In this document: positions 17,849 through 27,851 of the stretch, piece by piece
How the letters are laid out: every line of letters begins with the position of its first letter
How positions within the stretch are numbered: the first letter of the stretch is position 1
Source: Clostridium chauvoei
GTDB taxonomy: Bacteria; Bacillota; Clostridia; Clostridiales; Clostridiaceae
NCBI RefSeq assembly: GCF_002327185.1
Contig: NZ_CP018624.1
Location: 1,488,001 to 1,552,000, forward strand
Direction: 5' to 3'
Length of the DNA stretch: 64,000 nt
Position numbers and translations under genes: made by a program
Notes under the pieces: generated by a model
Told to the model about the DNA's origin: nothing
Databases searched by the model: none
What the model saw: the letters and a program-made list of their open reading frames with translations, nothing else

Positions 17849-18163
17849 TTAACAGTCTAACAGAAACTTATTACTATAATTCTTACCATTGATAGTTAAT
17901 GTAACTTCTATTTGACCAGTAGCATCTGTTTTAGGGACCTCAGCTACGTAATGAATTTCCCTCGTTTCTGATGGATTTATTAAAGCATTACCTTCTAAAT
18001 CGGTATTATCAGAATTTTCCGATACAGAAAAGCAAGGATACTCAGTACTTTTAATTTTTATATTTGCAGTAATTAAGTCGCCTGTCAATTTAGCTTCATT
18101 ATTTAAATTCTTAACATCTATAATTACATCTACATAAACATTATTGGAGTGCTCTGAGTAGAT
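17849..18163 (-). pseudogene. 5'-truncated remnant of a secreted Ig-like (DUF4352/DUF5067-like) protein
   Basis: The open frame runs back from TAG 17849 through ANIKIKSTEYPCFSVSENS and YSEHSNNVYVDVIIDVKNL to about 18163, where it meets the inverted repeat of the IS3-family remnant. No start codon or signal sequence remains, so the front of the gene was lost when the insertion sequence arrived or was rearranged. The YVDVIIDVKNL pattern is typical of extracellular Ig-like domains of this family. Only the C-terminal domain (about 104 codons) is left. Confidence 0.65.
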
Positions 18164-18164
18164 T

Positions 18165-18795
18165 AGACATATAGAACATACGATTTTTTTCTAATTTTCT
18201 TAGGATTACTCCATTTCACGCATTTCTATATATTTGTAACTTTTTGTAATTTCAGTATATGTTTTATACAAGTACCACATAATTAAATTTTAAGCAGCTT
18301 TATTTAAATTATTATAATAATTTTTTCTATACTCCCTTGGTGACTTATACCCTAAGGTAGAGTGTAATCTTTTTGCATTATAAAATAATTCAATATATTC
18401 AACTATAGCTTGTTTTGATTCCGCTCTCGTTTTAAATTTTCTTCCATAAAGAAAGTGCTTCTTTAAAGATAAGAAGAATAATTCTGCACAAGCATTATCA
18501 TAACAACATCCTTTAATACAGCTGTATTAAAGGCATCTATAACTAGTCTTCTAGTCATAGTAGAATCCATTGCCCAACCTGTAATACGTCTATCAAATAA
18601 GTCAATTACAGTAGCTAAATACAACTAGCCTTCTTCAGTACTTATATAGGTAATATCACCAACATAAACCTTTTTACCTTGTTCTGTTACTAGCCTAATT
18701 ATTTCTTCTTTATATTCTTTAGTAAATCTTCTTTGGTTTCCCATTTAATAAACACATCCTTCTTAATTATTATTATACGTACTTTCTATGTGTCT
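18165..18795 (-). mobile_element. Degenerate IS3-family element
   Basis: Imperfect terminal repeats can be aligned (18165-18182 AGACATATAGAACATACG and the reverse of 18778-18795). Between them lies a broken IS3-group transposase. The element has lost most of its interior. Its right end is 38 bases from the last CRISPR repeat (18834), so it probably truncated the leader-distal end of the array as well as the gene at 17849. Confidence 0.75.
18290..18744 (-). pseudogene. IS3-family transposase remnant (orfA start fused to orfB pieces)
   Basis: From ATG 18744 the frame begins like orfA (MGNQRRFTKEYKEEII). It then jumps to the DDE integrase core of orfB (YVGDITYISTEEG, stop, LYLATVIDLFDRRITGWAM) and, after another deletion, to its end (CCYDNACAELFFSSLKKH and YNAKRLHSTLGYKSPREYRKN). 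One in-frame TAG replaces the usual Trp after EEG. Two internal deletions and the stop make it non-functional. Confidence 0.85.
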
Positions 18796-18833
18796 ATCAA
18801 ATTGGGTATACTCAAGTACTCAAATTGCCTTGT

Positions 18834-19523
18834 ATTTAAATACATCTCATGTTAATGTTAATCTATATATACTCATCATCATAGTCAAAACTATAAATCA
18901 TTTAAATACATCTCATGTTAATGTTAATCCTTTAGTATAAGTTCCAACAAATATATTGCCTACCATATTTAAATACATCTCATGTTAATGTTAATCGAAT
19001 TGCAATCAGTTGCTTTTGAAAGTTAAATATGTATTTAACTACATCTCATGTTAATGTTAATCTGGAATGGTATAACTGGTATGGGCAGATGGATAAGATT
19101 TAAATACATCTCATGTTAATGTTAATCTTCAATCTCTTATAATCAATTAACCATTCCATCAATATTTAAATACATCTCATGTTAATGTTAATCCTAGCTT
19201 TGAAGAAACACAAGACTATCCTAAGCAGATATTTAAATACATCTCATGTTAATGTTAATCTACAAGCCAAAGATTAATAGAAGAGTGGTATTTTAATTTA
19301 AATACATCTCATGTTAATGTTAATCGCAGAGTTTAAGCAAAAGGTATATTTTACCAAGTGCCATTTAAATACATCTCATGTTAATGTTAATCTAATTTAT
19401 CTAAAAAATACGGAACAAGAAATCCTTTATTTAAATACATCTCATGTTAATGTTAATCAAGAAAAAAAGAATCAGTGATACTAGTTTCAATTAATTTAAA
19501 TACATCTCATGTTAATGTTAATC
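18834..19523 (-). CRISPR. Leader-distal CRISPR segment, 11 repeats and 10 spacers
   Basis: Eleven 30-bp repeats (core ACATCTCATGTTAATG on the plus strand) start at 18834, 18900, 18967, 19033, 19098, 19164, 19231, 19296, 19363, 19429 and 19494, with spacers of 35-37 bases. The repeat at 19033 has one substitution (AACTAC for AAATAC). The cas genes and leader show that transcription is on the minus strand, so this is the old end of the array. It is cut off from the leader by the IS256-family element. The interrupted spacer is 19524-19558. Confidence 0.97.
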
Positions 19524-19554
19524 AAGGGGAATAAGAGATAATACTTAATTGTTA

Positions 19555-19562
19555 GGATATTT
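19555..19562. repeat. Target-site duplication, left copy (GGATATTT)
   Basis: Identical to 21083-21090. It is made of the last four spacer bases and the first four repeat bases. Confidence 0.95.
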
Positions 19563-19739
19563 GAGAGAATAGATAATTCTGTGTAATTATCATTTTTATT
19601 ATTTTAATATTACTGGAAATTTTCATTTCCAGTAATATTTTTTTATATTTAAGAAATACTAATAATGTTTTTTATTACCTTTTTTAGTATTTCAAAAAAA
19701 TCTAATAGTATGCATATAATTTATAAAAAGTACAAGCTT

Positions 19740-20906
19740 TTAAGCTAATTCATCTTTTAATTGATCTTCAAATATTATTGATAGCTCCGCTAGCGTAGCA
19801 CCCCAATTATGTATAGGTTGAGTCCATTTTTCTAGTATCTCCATTGTTGCTAAGTAAACACACTTATTTAAAGATTCATCAGTTGGGAATATGACTCTAA
19901 CTTTAGTGAATTTACGTATTTGACGATTAAAACCTTCTAAGATATTTGTAGTATAAATCATCTTTCTTATAGTTGGAGAGAAGTCAAAAAATGTTGAAAG
20001 GTTACTCCAATTGTTATACCAGGAATCTATTACTATTCCATATTTATCTCCCCATATCTCCTTTAAATTATCTAGCTGTGCTAACGCAAGTTCCTCTGTT
20101 GTAGCCTTATAAACCTCCTTCAAATCTTTCATAAATGCTTTTTTATCTTTTGAAGCTATGTATTTTATTGAATTTCTTATTTGATGAACAATACATGTTT
20201 GAATATTTACTGATGGAAATACTGTTTTTATAGCTTGTGGAATACCTTTTAATCCATCCATACAAGCAATTAAAATTTCTTTTACACCTCTATTTTTTAA
20301 ATCATTGCAAATTCCTAACCAGAATTTAGCACCTTCAGCTTCATCAACCCATATACCTAAAATATCTTTATATCCTTCCATAGTGTATCCTAAGCATATA
20401 TAGACAGCCTTGTTAACTATCTTTCCATTACTTCTAACTTTAAAGTACATAGCATCTAAATAAACTATTGGATATATTTTATCTAATACTCTATTTTGCC
20501 ATTCGGCGGCGCTAGCAAGCACTTTATCAGTTATTTTAGATACCATCGATGGTGATATAGTTATTCCATATAAGTCTTCAATTTCAGCCTGAATATCAGA
20601 TGTTGACATACCTTTAGCATATAAAGATATAATCTTTTTATCTAACTCAGTACACACGGTTTCATATTTTTTTATAATTTGTGGCTCAAATTCAGCATTT
20701 CTATCACGGGGTACGTCTAGGTCGACGTCACCGAAGGAACTTCTTAAATTCTTGCGACTATAACCATTCCTGTAGTTCTTCTTAGTTTGATCAACTGCTT
20801 CTACACGTTCATATTTATTTCTTCCTAGATGTTCTTCCATTTCACCTTCTAATATATTTTCAAGAACATCTTTAACTAATCTTTGTATTAATCCGTTTTT
20901 ACCCAT
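19740..20906 (-). CDS. IS256-family transposase
   Basis: The 388-residue protein matches IS256-type mutator transposases: an N-terminal EEHLGRNKYER, a first catalytic Asp in YPIVYLDAMYFKVR, a second in ILIACMDGLKGIPQAI, the C/H motif CIVHQIRNS, and the catalytic Glu in YTTNILEGFNRQIRK. The ATG at 20906 is the first canonical start. However, the open frame continues upstream for 24 further codons that look like the usual family N-terminus (TRKIDTNFDYNEEIKRC). The only ribosome binding site, GGAG, lies 5-8 bases before ATT (20981) and CTG (20978), so translation may start at a non-AUG codon and give about 412 residues. It is read in the same direction as the CRISPR array. Confidence 0.95.
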   Translation of the reverse strand: MGKNGLIQRLVKDVLENILEGEMEEHLGRNKYERVEAVDQTKKNYRNGYSRKNLRSSFGDVDLDVPRDRNAEFEPQIIKKYETVCTELDKKIISLYAKGMSTSDIQAEIEDLYGITISPSMVSKITDKVLASAAEWQNRVLDKIYPIVYLDAMYFKVRSNGKIVNKAVYICLGYTMEGYKDILGIWVDEAEGAKFWLGICNDLKNRGVKEILIACMDGLKGIPQAIKTVFPSVNIQTCIVHQIRNSIKYIASKDKKAFMKDLKEVYKATTEELALAQLDNLKEIWGDKYGIVIDSWYNNWSNLSTFFDFSPTIRKMIYTTNILEGFNRQIRKFTKVRVIFPTDESLNKCVYLATMEILEKWTQPIHNWGATLAELSIIFEDQLKDELA

Positions 20907-21040
20907 TACATCATCGATTGTTTTGCATCTTTTAATTTCCTCATTGTAATCAAAGTTGGTATCAATTTTTCTTGTCAGAATAATTTCTCCTAATTTATAT
21001 AGTATATTATTCCAAAACTTCCAACTGTTAATACAAAAAA

Positions 21041-21078
21041 CAGTAGATAGTTTTGTTTTTACACAAAACTATCTACTG
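21041..21078. other. Perfect 16-bp hairpin at the IS256 end
   Basis: CAGTAGATAGTTTTGT and its exact complement with a 6-base loop overlap the terminal repeat upstream of the transposase. It probably limits transcription entering the element from the CRISPR leader. Confidence 0.7.
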
Positions 21079-21086
21079 TCTCGGAT

Positions 21087-23284
21087 ATTTAAATACATCT
21101 CATGTTAATGTTAATCTAAAAACAATATTTTATTTCATCATTATTTTCTACCATTTAAATACATCTCATGTTAATGTTAATCTTCATTTTACCAATTATA
21201 CTGTTGTACATTTCCTTAATTTAAATACATCTCATGTTAATGTTAATCTCCAATTGGTCCTTGATTCCCATCAGCTCCTTTTATTTAAATACATCTCATG
21301 TTAATGTTAATCAGCCGGTGTTGGGAAAGGTCTCACTTGATTTACAATATTTAAATACATCTCATGTTAATGTTAATCTCATCGTACTCTTTATTAGAAT
21401 TCCTAGCCTTTCTGATTTAAATACATCTCATGTTAATGTTAATCAGAGATAGTTAAATATAGAGATAAAAGCAAAGAATATTTAAATACATCTCATGTTA
21501 ATGTTAATCATACCATATCGGGTGTTATGAGGAAAACCCTAAGTAATTTAAATACATCTCATGTTAATGTTAATCTCATTATTTTTTGATGTACTATATT
21601 CTTCTTGCTCATTTAAATACATCTCATGTTAATGTTAATCATAAAAAAATAGGCATATTAATACACCTCTTTCAAAATTTAAATACATCTCATGTTAATG
21701 TTAATCCAGGGAAAATATGGACGTAGCTAACCGAAACTTTAAATTTAAATACATCTCATGTTAATGTTAATCACCCCGCTTATTTTGTTAGCTAGTTCGT
21801 AAGTTGTATTTAAATACATCTCATGTTAATGTTAATCTTAAATGTTTTATAGCTCTCTTTATCCTCCTACTTACATTTAAATACATCTCATGTTAATGTT
21901 AATCTGATACGGGAATGTTAGATTTAGCTGAAATAATATAATTTAAATACATCTCATGTTAATGTTAATCTTCCTTTCCACTATTCTTTATTCTTGCACT
22001 TGTACATTTAAATACATCTCATGTTAATGTTAATCGTTAAACAGTAAAAGCTTTTATGCTCATTCAATCTAATTTAAATACATCTCATGTTAATGTTAAT
22101 CAACTTCTCTTCATCATTTAACTTCTTCAAAGCATCATTTAAATACATCTCATGTTAATGTTAATCGTATTCTCGTTATCAAGGATTGGGATATGTTAAA
22201 AGATTTAAATACATCTCATGTTAATGTTAATCTTTAATATACCCATTTAAATTATCCCTCCAAATTTATTTAAATACATCTCATGTTAATGTTAATCAAT
22301 TATATGCGATTTGCAAATACAGAAAGCTAACAAATTTAAATACATCTCATGTTAATGTTAATCTGTTTTAAAAAATAATAAGCTTGGGAGGAAAGTCCAA
22401 TTTAAATACATCTCATGTTAATGTTAATCAATGCTTTTGGATTAATCCACACATAAACTGACTTATTTAAATACATCTCATGTTAATGTTAATCCTTATT
22501 TTCTTTCTAATTTCCTTTTCTTTTTCACTATTTAAATACATCTCATGTTAATGTTAATCTTGTATAAAAGTTCCTTGTGGGTGAAAATTTTTAACATTTA
22601 AATACATCTCATGTTAATGTTAATCCACAACTTATAGCAAATGTTATATCATCAGAAGGATTTAAATACATCTCATGTTAATGTTAATCTGTAAATCTCT
22701 AGTTCTATTTTATTAGTGTCAGATGATTTAAATACATCTCATGTTAATGTTAATCGAACTTGCACTTGCTATATCTATAGTATTGCACAAAATTTAAATA
22801 CATCTCATGTTAATGTTAATCAATTGTTATATCAACATTGTCCTCACCAGATTCAGCATTTAAATACATCTCATGTTAATGTTAATCTGTAATTTTCCAG
22901 CAGGGTCACTACCTAGCTTATCTATTTAAATACATCTCATGTTAATGTTAATCCATTAAAAGATTCATTCTTATCATCTTTAGGAGAATATTTAAATACA
23001 TCTCATGTTAATGTTAATCAAATATTTTTTTATCAACTCTATATATTTCTCCTTTATTTAAATACATCTCATGTTAATGTTAATCTCATATTCATGTATT
23101 TCATCAAATACAACGACTCCTGATTTAAATACATCTCATGTTAATGTTAATCTATATAAGGGAATTTTGCACCCGGCGGAACACAATTTATTTAAATACA
23201 TCTCATGTTAATGTTAATCCTTCTTCTATAGGTTTTATTCTCCAGTTGTTATCTATTTAAATACATCTCATGTTAATGTTAATC
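21087..23284 (-). CRISPR. Leader-proximal CRISPR array, type I-B, 34 repeats and 33 spacers
   Basis: Thirty-four 30-bp repeats run from 21087 to 23284, with spacers of about 34-37 bases. On the transcribed minus strand the repeat ends in ATTTAAAT, the expected 8-nt 5' handle of mature crRNA after Cas6 cleavage. All copies I read appear identical. Adaptation genes lie next to the youngest end (23284). Two spacers can be read as phage-like coding sequence (see findings). The spacers seem all different. Confidence 0.98.
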
Positions 23285-23451
23285 CTTAGAAAAATGAGAG
23301 TTCTTTTATAACTATATATCTATGCAACGCCCATTTTATAATGTTTATATAAATATATTACCAGCTTTTTATTATAAATAAAAGTTAAATACAAAAATAA
23401 CTTATACCGTAGTATTTTAAAGCTCTAACCTATATTATTAGGTTGGTAATT
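23285..23451 (-). promoter_or_regulatory. CRISPR leader
   Basis: The 167 bases between the cas2 stop and the first repeat are AT-rich and without coding potential. By position this is the leader that holds the array promoter and the integration signals. A small hairpin AACCTA / TAGGTT (23427-23444) without a T run sits next to the cas2 stop. Confidence 0.75.
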
Positions 23452-23742
23452 TTATATTATTAAACTTTCTCCTGTTGTTTGCCCTTGAACTCCTATTATT
23501 TCCTCTCCAAAAACATCCCCATTTAAAAGTTTAATAATACATATAAAATCTTCTTCTTTTTCTATAACTTTATTTAAATCTTTTTTCAATAAAATTAATT
23601 TTGAAGGAGTTATTCCTCCTCTGAATACTGATTTTTGAAAATGTGATAAATATTTTTTACATACTTTAAATACTTTATTTACACGTTCTTCCTTTATATC
23701 ATAAAATATAAATACGTAATTATAATTAATTTGTTTTTTCAA
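23452..23742 (-). CDS. cas2: CRISPR-associated endoribonuclease/adaptation protein Cas2
   Basis: Small ferredoxin-like protein with the Cas2 N-terminal strand FIFYDIKEERVNKVFKVCKKY (conserved Asp) and HFQKSVFRGGI. Cas2 dimers bridge two Cas1 dimers to integrate new spacers. I prefer TTG 23742, one base after the cas1 stop and 11 bases from AAAGGA. An ATG at 23754 overlaps the cas1 end but touches the ribosome binding site. Length is about 96 residues, normal for the family. It is the last gene of the cas operon, facing the leader. Confidence 0.93.
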   Translation of the reverse strand: MKKQINYNYVFIFYDIKEERVNKVFKVCKKYLSHFQKSVFRGGITPSKLILLKKDLNKVIEKEEDFICIIKLLNGDVFGEEIIGVQGQTTGESLII

Positions 23743-23743
23743 T

Positions 23744-24742
23744 TTACATCCCATCCTTTAAGTTAAATGGTAAAAAGGTTTTATCTTCCATAATGAATTT
23801 AATCAATTTATAACAATCTAATTTTATAGCTGTTCTATATGTTACTTTTCTTTTAAGCTTTGGATGTAAAAATACTGATTCTAATCTATCTTCAAATGCT
23901 TTAATAAATATATTTCTTCCATCCTCATTAAGAAGACAATAATTAACACTTTTATCAAAGTGCTTTGATACCTGTATTCTTCTATTGTTTACAAGTTCAA
24001 AAATAGTTTTAAATACAATTATAGGTTTAAATACTTCACTAATATCTAAACTTAAAGAAAATCTCCCCTCAGAAGGTTCATGTAAATAACTAATTCTTTG
24101 ATCTAAATGAGTTTTATATATAGCAGATATAGTCTTTGTATAAAGCAATGAATTTCCAAAGGAAATCATTGCATTTATAGGATTATCTGGCGGTCTTTTT
24201 ACTCTTTTATTCATTATAAAGTCTTCTGGTAAAATATTCTTAAATTCCGAATAAAATCTTTGCCATACCTCTCCTTCTAATGCCATTAAACTATTTATAT
24301 TTTCAATATAGTCAACTTTCTTTAAAAAATCTTTTTTTATCCAATCTATAGTTTCTTTAACTTCTTTTTTATTATGTTTATAATAATGGTATAATACCTC
24401 CATAATATTTATACCAATTCCTCTTACTATACTTCTTGCAATAATTATTCTATTCCTTTCAAAAGTTTTTACTTGATTTATTAATAATTTTCCGCTATTA
24501 TATTTGTTTTTAGGATAAAATGTTCCACTATATCCTTCATAATAATTAAAAAAATGTACTGTTATATTATTCCTAGATATAAAATCTAATAGCTTAGTAT
24601 TTATACTTATTTCATTTAGACAGTATATTTCACTAGTTCCTTCAACTGGAATATATACATTTTTTCCATCTTTTCTAAAACACAAAGAATTATCTTTTCT
24701 TGTTAACTCTCCCATAGAAGTAATATATTTAGTACTTCCCAT
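23744..24742 (-). CDS. cas1: CRISPR-associated integrase Cas1 (type I-B)
   Basis: The 332-residue protein carries the three metal-binding positions of Cas1: Glu in SLMALEGEVW, His in YLHEPSEGRFS, and the acidic residue in LSLDISEVFKP. It forms the Cas1-Cas2 spacer integrase. ATG 24742 follows AGGAGG at ideal spacing. It begins 9 bases after the cas4 stop. The protein appears intact, so adaptation could still work whatever the state of cas3. Confidence 0.97.
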   Translation of the reverse strand: MGSTKYITSMGELTRKDNSLCFRKDGKNVYIPVEGTSEIYCLNEISINTKLLDFISRNNITVHFFNYYEGYSGTFYPKNKYNSGKLLINQVKTFERNRIIIARSIVRGIGINIMEVLYHYYKHNKKEVKETIDWIKKDFLKKVDYIENINSLMALEGEVWQRFYSEFKNILPEDFIMNKRVKRPPDNPINAMISFGNSLLYTKTISAIYKTHLDQRISYLHEPSEGRFSLSLDISEVFKPIIVFKTIFELVNNRRIQVSKHFDKSVNYCLLNEDGRNIFIKAFEDRLESVFLHPKLKRKVTYRTAIKLDCYKLIKFIMEDKTFLPFNLKDGM

Positions 24743-24751
24743 AAAAACCTC

Positions 24752-25246
24752 CTAGATATAACAATATTCGTAATAAGCACATCTTTTACATTTGCTTTTA
24801 TTTAAGATATCAGGCACATTATTAGAATTTATTAATATTTTTATATCTCTTATATGTTTTTCTAGTTCTTTAATAAGTTCACTATTTAATTCTACATATA
24901 TTATTTTATTTTTAGTTTTATTTTTTTCTATAAATTCTAATTTCCCTTTTCTTCTAATCCCTTTATCATTTAGTGCATTTAAATAAAAAATCAATTGCCA
25001 TTTTGCAGCTTCAGGATCTGCATCAGATTTTTTTATTTCTGTTAAATAATCTTTTGTAAGTTTATCTATCTTAATATTATCTATCTCTATCTCTGTATTT
25101 TTATTTTCTTTAATCTCATGTAGTGCTTTACCTATTTTAACATTTTCACTATTGTCCTCAAAATTCAATCTGTTTCCATGTAAATAACATTGTCTTTTGC
25201 AATGAAAGTAATAATTTATTAACGTTCCATTTATTTTCATACTCAT
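24752..25246 (-). CDS. cas4: CRISPR-associated exonuclease Cas4 (Cas4a type)
   Basis: The 164-residue RecB-like protein has the first cysteine region YYFHCKRQCYLHGN, GKALHE, and a C-terminal cysteine cluster KCKRCAYYEYC, which together would bind an iron-sulfur cluster. Cas4 trims prespacers and selects the PAM. Its ATG overlaps the cas3 stop (ATGA), showing translational coupling. Confidence 0.95.
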   Translation of the reverse strand: MSMKINGTLINYYFHCKRQCYLHGNRLNFEDNSENVKIGKALHEIKENKNTEIEIDNIKIDKLTKDYLTEIKKSDADPEAAKWQLIFYLNALNDKGIRRKGKLEFIEKNKTKNKIIYVELNSELIKELEKHIRDIKILINSNNVPDILNKSKCKRCAYYEYCYI

Positions 25247-27805
25247 ATAAACTCACCTACAGTAGACTCAAATCTTTTTTTATCTAACTTCCCATCTATA
25301 AAATAATCCTCTCCATTATCTATATAAATAATATCTCCAACTCTATCGTTATAAGAAAAGTTTTCTTTTGTTTTTATTCTATATATAAAATAATTCATAT
25401 TTGCTCTTACTTCTGATAGTTTTACTGCTTGTTCTGCAAAACTTAATTTATTATCTTTAAGTAATGTTTTATAATTATTCCATACTTCTTCTCCTAAAAT
25501 CTCCTTTCCATTTTTATTTACTTTATAATTTATAAATATTGATATATCATTTTTATCATCATTTATCAATTTCATTCTATCTTCTATATTTTTAAATTTT
25601 AAATTCCCTACTTCATTCTTAAAAAATATCTCTTTATTTAATTTACTAAACTTTTCTGAGTTTTTTTAAGCCTTTTTAGAACTTCTTCATAATAACTTGT
25701 AAAAGACTTATCTATTAAACATTGTCTTATATTTTTATTCTCTATTGTTAAGTCCTCATGACTTCTAACATCTTCTTTATATATTCCTTTTATATCGTCT
25801 AATTTAAAGAAATATACTAAAGAATTTTCTTTTAAACATGATCTATTTATCCTTCCTAAAAATTGTTCTTCACTATGAAAAATAGATATACTCTTAAATC
25901 CTATATCCATATCTATATCAACCCCAGCCTCTATAACTTGAGTTGATATTAAAAGTATATTATTCAAAGTTCTAATTTCATTTAAAATATTTTCTCTTTC
26001 TATTGTATTATCATCACCTGTTAAAAGTCTTATATCAAATTCTAACTCTCCTAATTCTTTTCTTTCTATTAAATAACTATAAAAATCATACGCACTTTTT
26101 TTGCTTATAAATTCAACTAATATTTTTTTATTTTTATGTTTATTTATCATTTCATATAAATCTTCTATTATATTTTTTGAATCTAATAATCTAAAATCTA
26201 TCTTTACTCTTTCTTTAAAAATTCTATTTTCAAAATATTTCTTTCTATCTTCTATAAGATTAACTGATCTAGTATCTGACTCTAATAATAAATCTAAATC
26301 AGGTAATGTTGCTGACATTATTATTATTTTAATATTTAATATTTCTGCATAGTCATGTAAAAATTCAATTATTTCTCCCCAAATTTTATTTTTATAGCTT
26401 TGAATTTCATCCAAAACTATTATACTATTTGCTAGTTGAAAAACCGGAAAAACATCTTCTTTGTTTACTCCAAATAAATACCTAAATATTGATACATGAG
26501 TAGTTAAAATCATTGGATAATTTAAGAATTGTCTATTTAATAATGATTTTTCATATTCTTCAAATTTAATTTCTTCTTCATTTTAACTAATACCCTTTTT
26601 ATTGGATATAGTGAATTAATAATAGCTATTTTATCTAAAACATTTGGTGTTTTTTCATATATATTTTTAAAGTTTTTTATATTTTGTTCTACAAGAGAAT
26701 TGAATGGATAGACATAAAAGATTTTTCTTTTATTTTCTTCTAATAATTTAAAAGCTAAATTATTAGCTACATTACTTTTTCCACTTCCAGTTGGTGCTTC
26801 TAGATAAAATATATTACTATTTCTACTTTTCATTAGACTTTTTTCTGCATCTAAAAACATTTCATTTCTTAAAATATTTATATCATCTATATTAGTAAAA
26901 TCATTAATTTTACCATAATTGTTTTTCTCATAATTTCTTATTGAATTATATATTACTCCGCCTTCATAAGCTTTTCTAAAAATATTACAGTCCTCTATAG
27001 AACCTAAATCTATTATTTCTATATTATTCATAAATTCCGATGTAGAATAATAGTCACAAGCTATAAGTATTGATAATAAAAGTCTTTCGTATATATAAAT
27101 TGTATTTATCTTTCTTATACAATCTTCACTTTCTTTAAGTTTAGTCATATACAGTTTAAAATAATCATATATGCTATTTATTTTTTTATCTGTTAATTTA
27201 ATTTCTCTGCTATATGCATATTTATATAGTTCAATATATTTATCCAATAATGGTAATACACTTCTTAAATCTTTACATATTTTCATTTGATATTCTTCTA
27301 AGTCTGTAATAAATCCTCCATGATGTCTTGATATAATATAAGAATTTAATATCATAAAAGTAAGTATTCCAGTTCTCTCTTTTTTACTTTTTATATTTTT
27401 ACATACCTTTTGAAAATAAATATCTAGATATATTATTGAAGAAATTATAGAATGATTAGAATCATTTCTTGTTTTGAGATGTTCTATATTTAAATTATTA
27501 TTCATTTTTTTCTTTTGAAAAACACCATTTAATTTCCCCATATCATGTAAAGTAATAGTAGAAACCAACATTTCTCTATATATTTTTCTAGCTTCTTCTG
27601 AATAATCCTCTAGCATTATATTTTCTACTTTTAAAAATATATCCTCTAAATTTTTATCTTTCACTATTCTCTTTAAATATTTTTTGCATAAATCTATATG
27701 CTCTTTTAAAGTTTCTTTTTTATTTTCATTTATATGTGCATATATCTTATAATCTTTATTTATTAGTTCATCTATATTAATTTCTTCTAAATATTCTATA
27801 TACAT
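25243..27805 (-). pseudogene. cas3: CRISPR nuclease-helicase Cas3 with two frameshifts
   Basis: Three frames make one Cas3. Segment 27805-26537 has the HD nuclease (TITLHDMGKLNG, ISRHHGGF) and helicase motif I (EAPTGSGKSNVA). Segment 26513-25638 has the DEAH-type box (IVLDEIQSY), MSATLPDLD, TQVIEAGVDIDMD and GRINRSC. Segment 25575-25243 is the C-terminal domain. Between the first two the reading continues as NEEEIKFEEYEKSLLNRQFL if one A is restored in the run at 26581-26584. Between the last two it continues as NSEKFSKLNKEIFFKNEV if one A is restored at 25661-25667. If the shifts are real, target DNA cannot be degraded, while Cascade binding and adaptation would remain. Both are single-base losses in homopolymers, so sequencing error is possible. 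Confidence 0.9.
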
Positions 27806-27820
27806 ATAACTCCCTTCTAT

Positions 27821-27851
27821 AGATAAAGGAGGGATACCCCCTCCTTTATCT
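27821..27851 (-). other. Intercistronic hairpin between cas5 and cas3
   Basis: A perfect 13-bp stem AGATAAAGGAGGG / CCCTCCTTTATCT with a 5-base loop begins immediately after the cas5 stop. There is no T run, so it is not a classical terminator. It could stabilise the Cascade part of the transcript or dampen cas3 expression. Confidence 0.6.

Larger units (their letters stand above)
19563..21082 (-). mobile_element. IS256-family insertion sequence inside the CRISPR array
   Basis: The element is about 1520 bp with imperfect terminal inverted repeats (19563-19586 against the reverse of 21059-21082, about 20 of 24 matching). It is flanked by the 8-bp duplication GGATATTT (19555-19562 and 21083-21090). 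Each end carries a strong hairpin: 19606-19639 (14-bp stem plus T run on the plus strand) and 21041-21078 (16-bp perfect stem). Such hairpins can block read-through from outside. The insertion split a spacer-repeat junction; removing one copy of the duplication restores a 35-base spacer and an intact repeat. Confidence 0.95.

Noticed and set aside
21053-21452. Open frames with repeated LNTSHVNVN peptides
   Set aside because: They are translations of CRISPR repeats and spacers, not genes.
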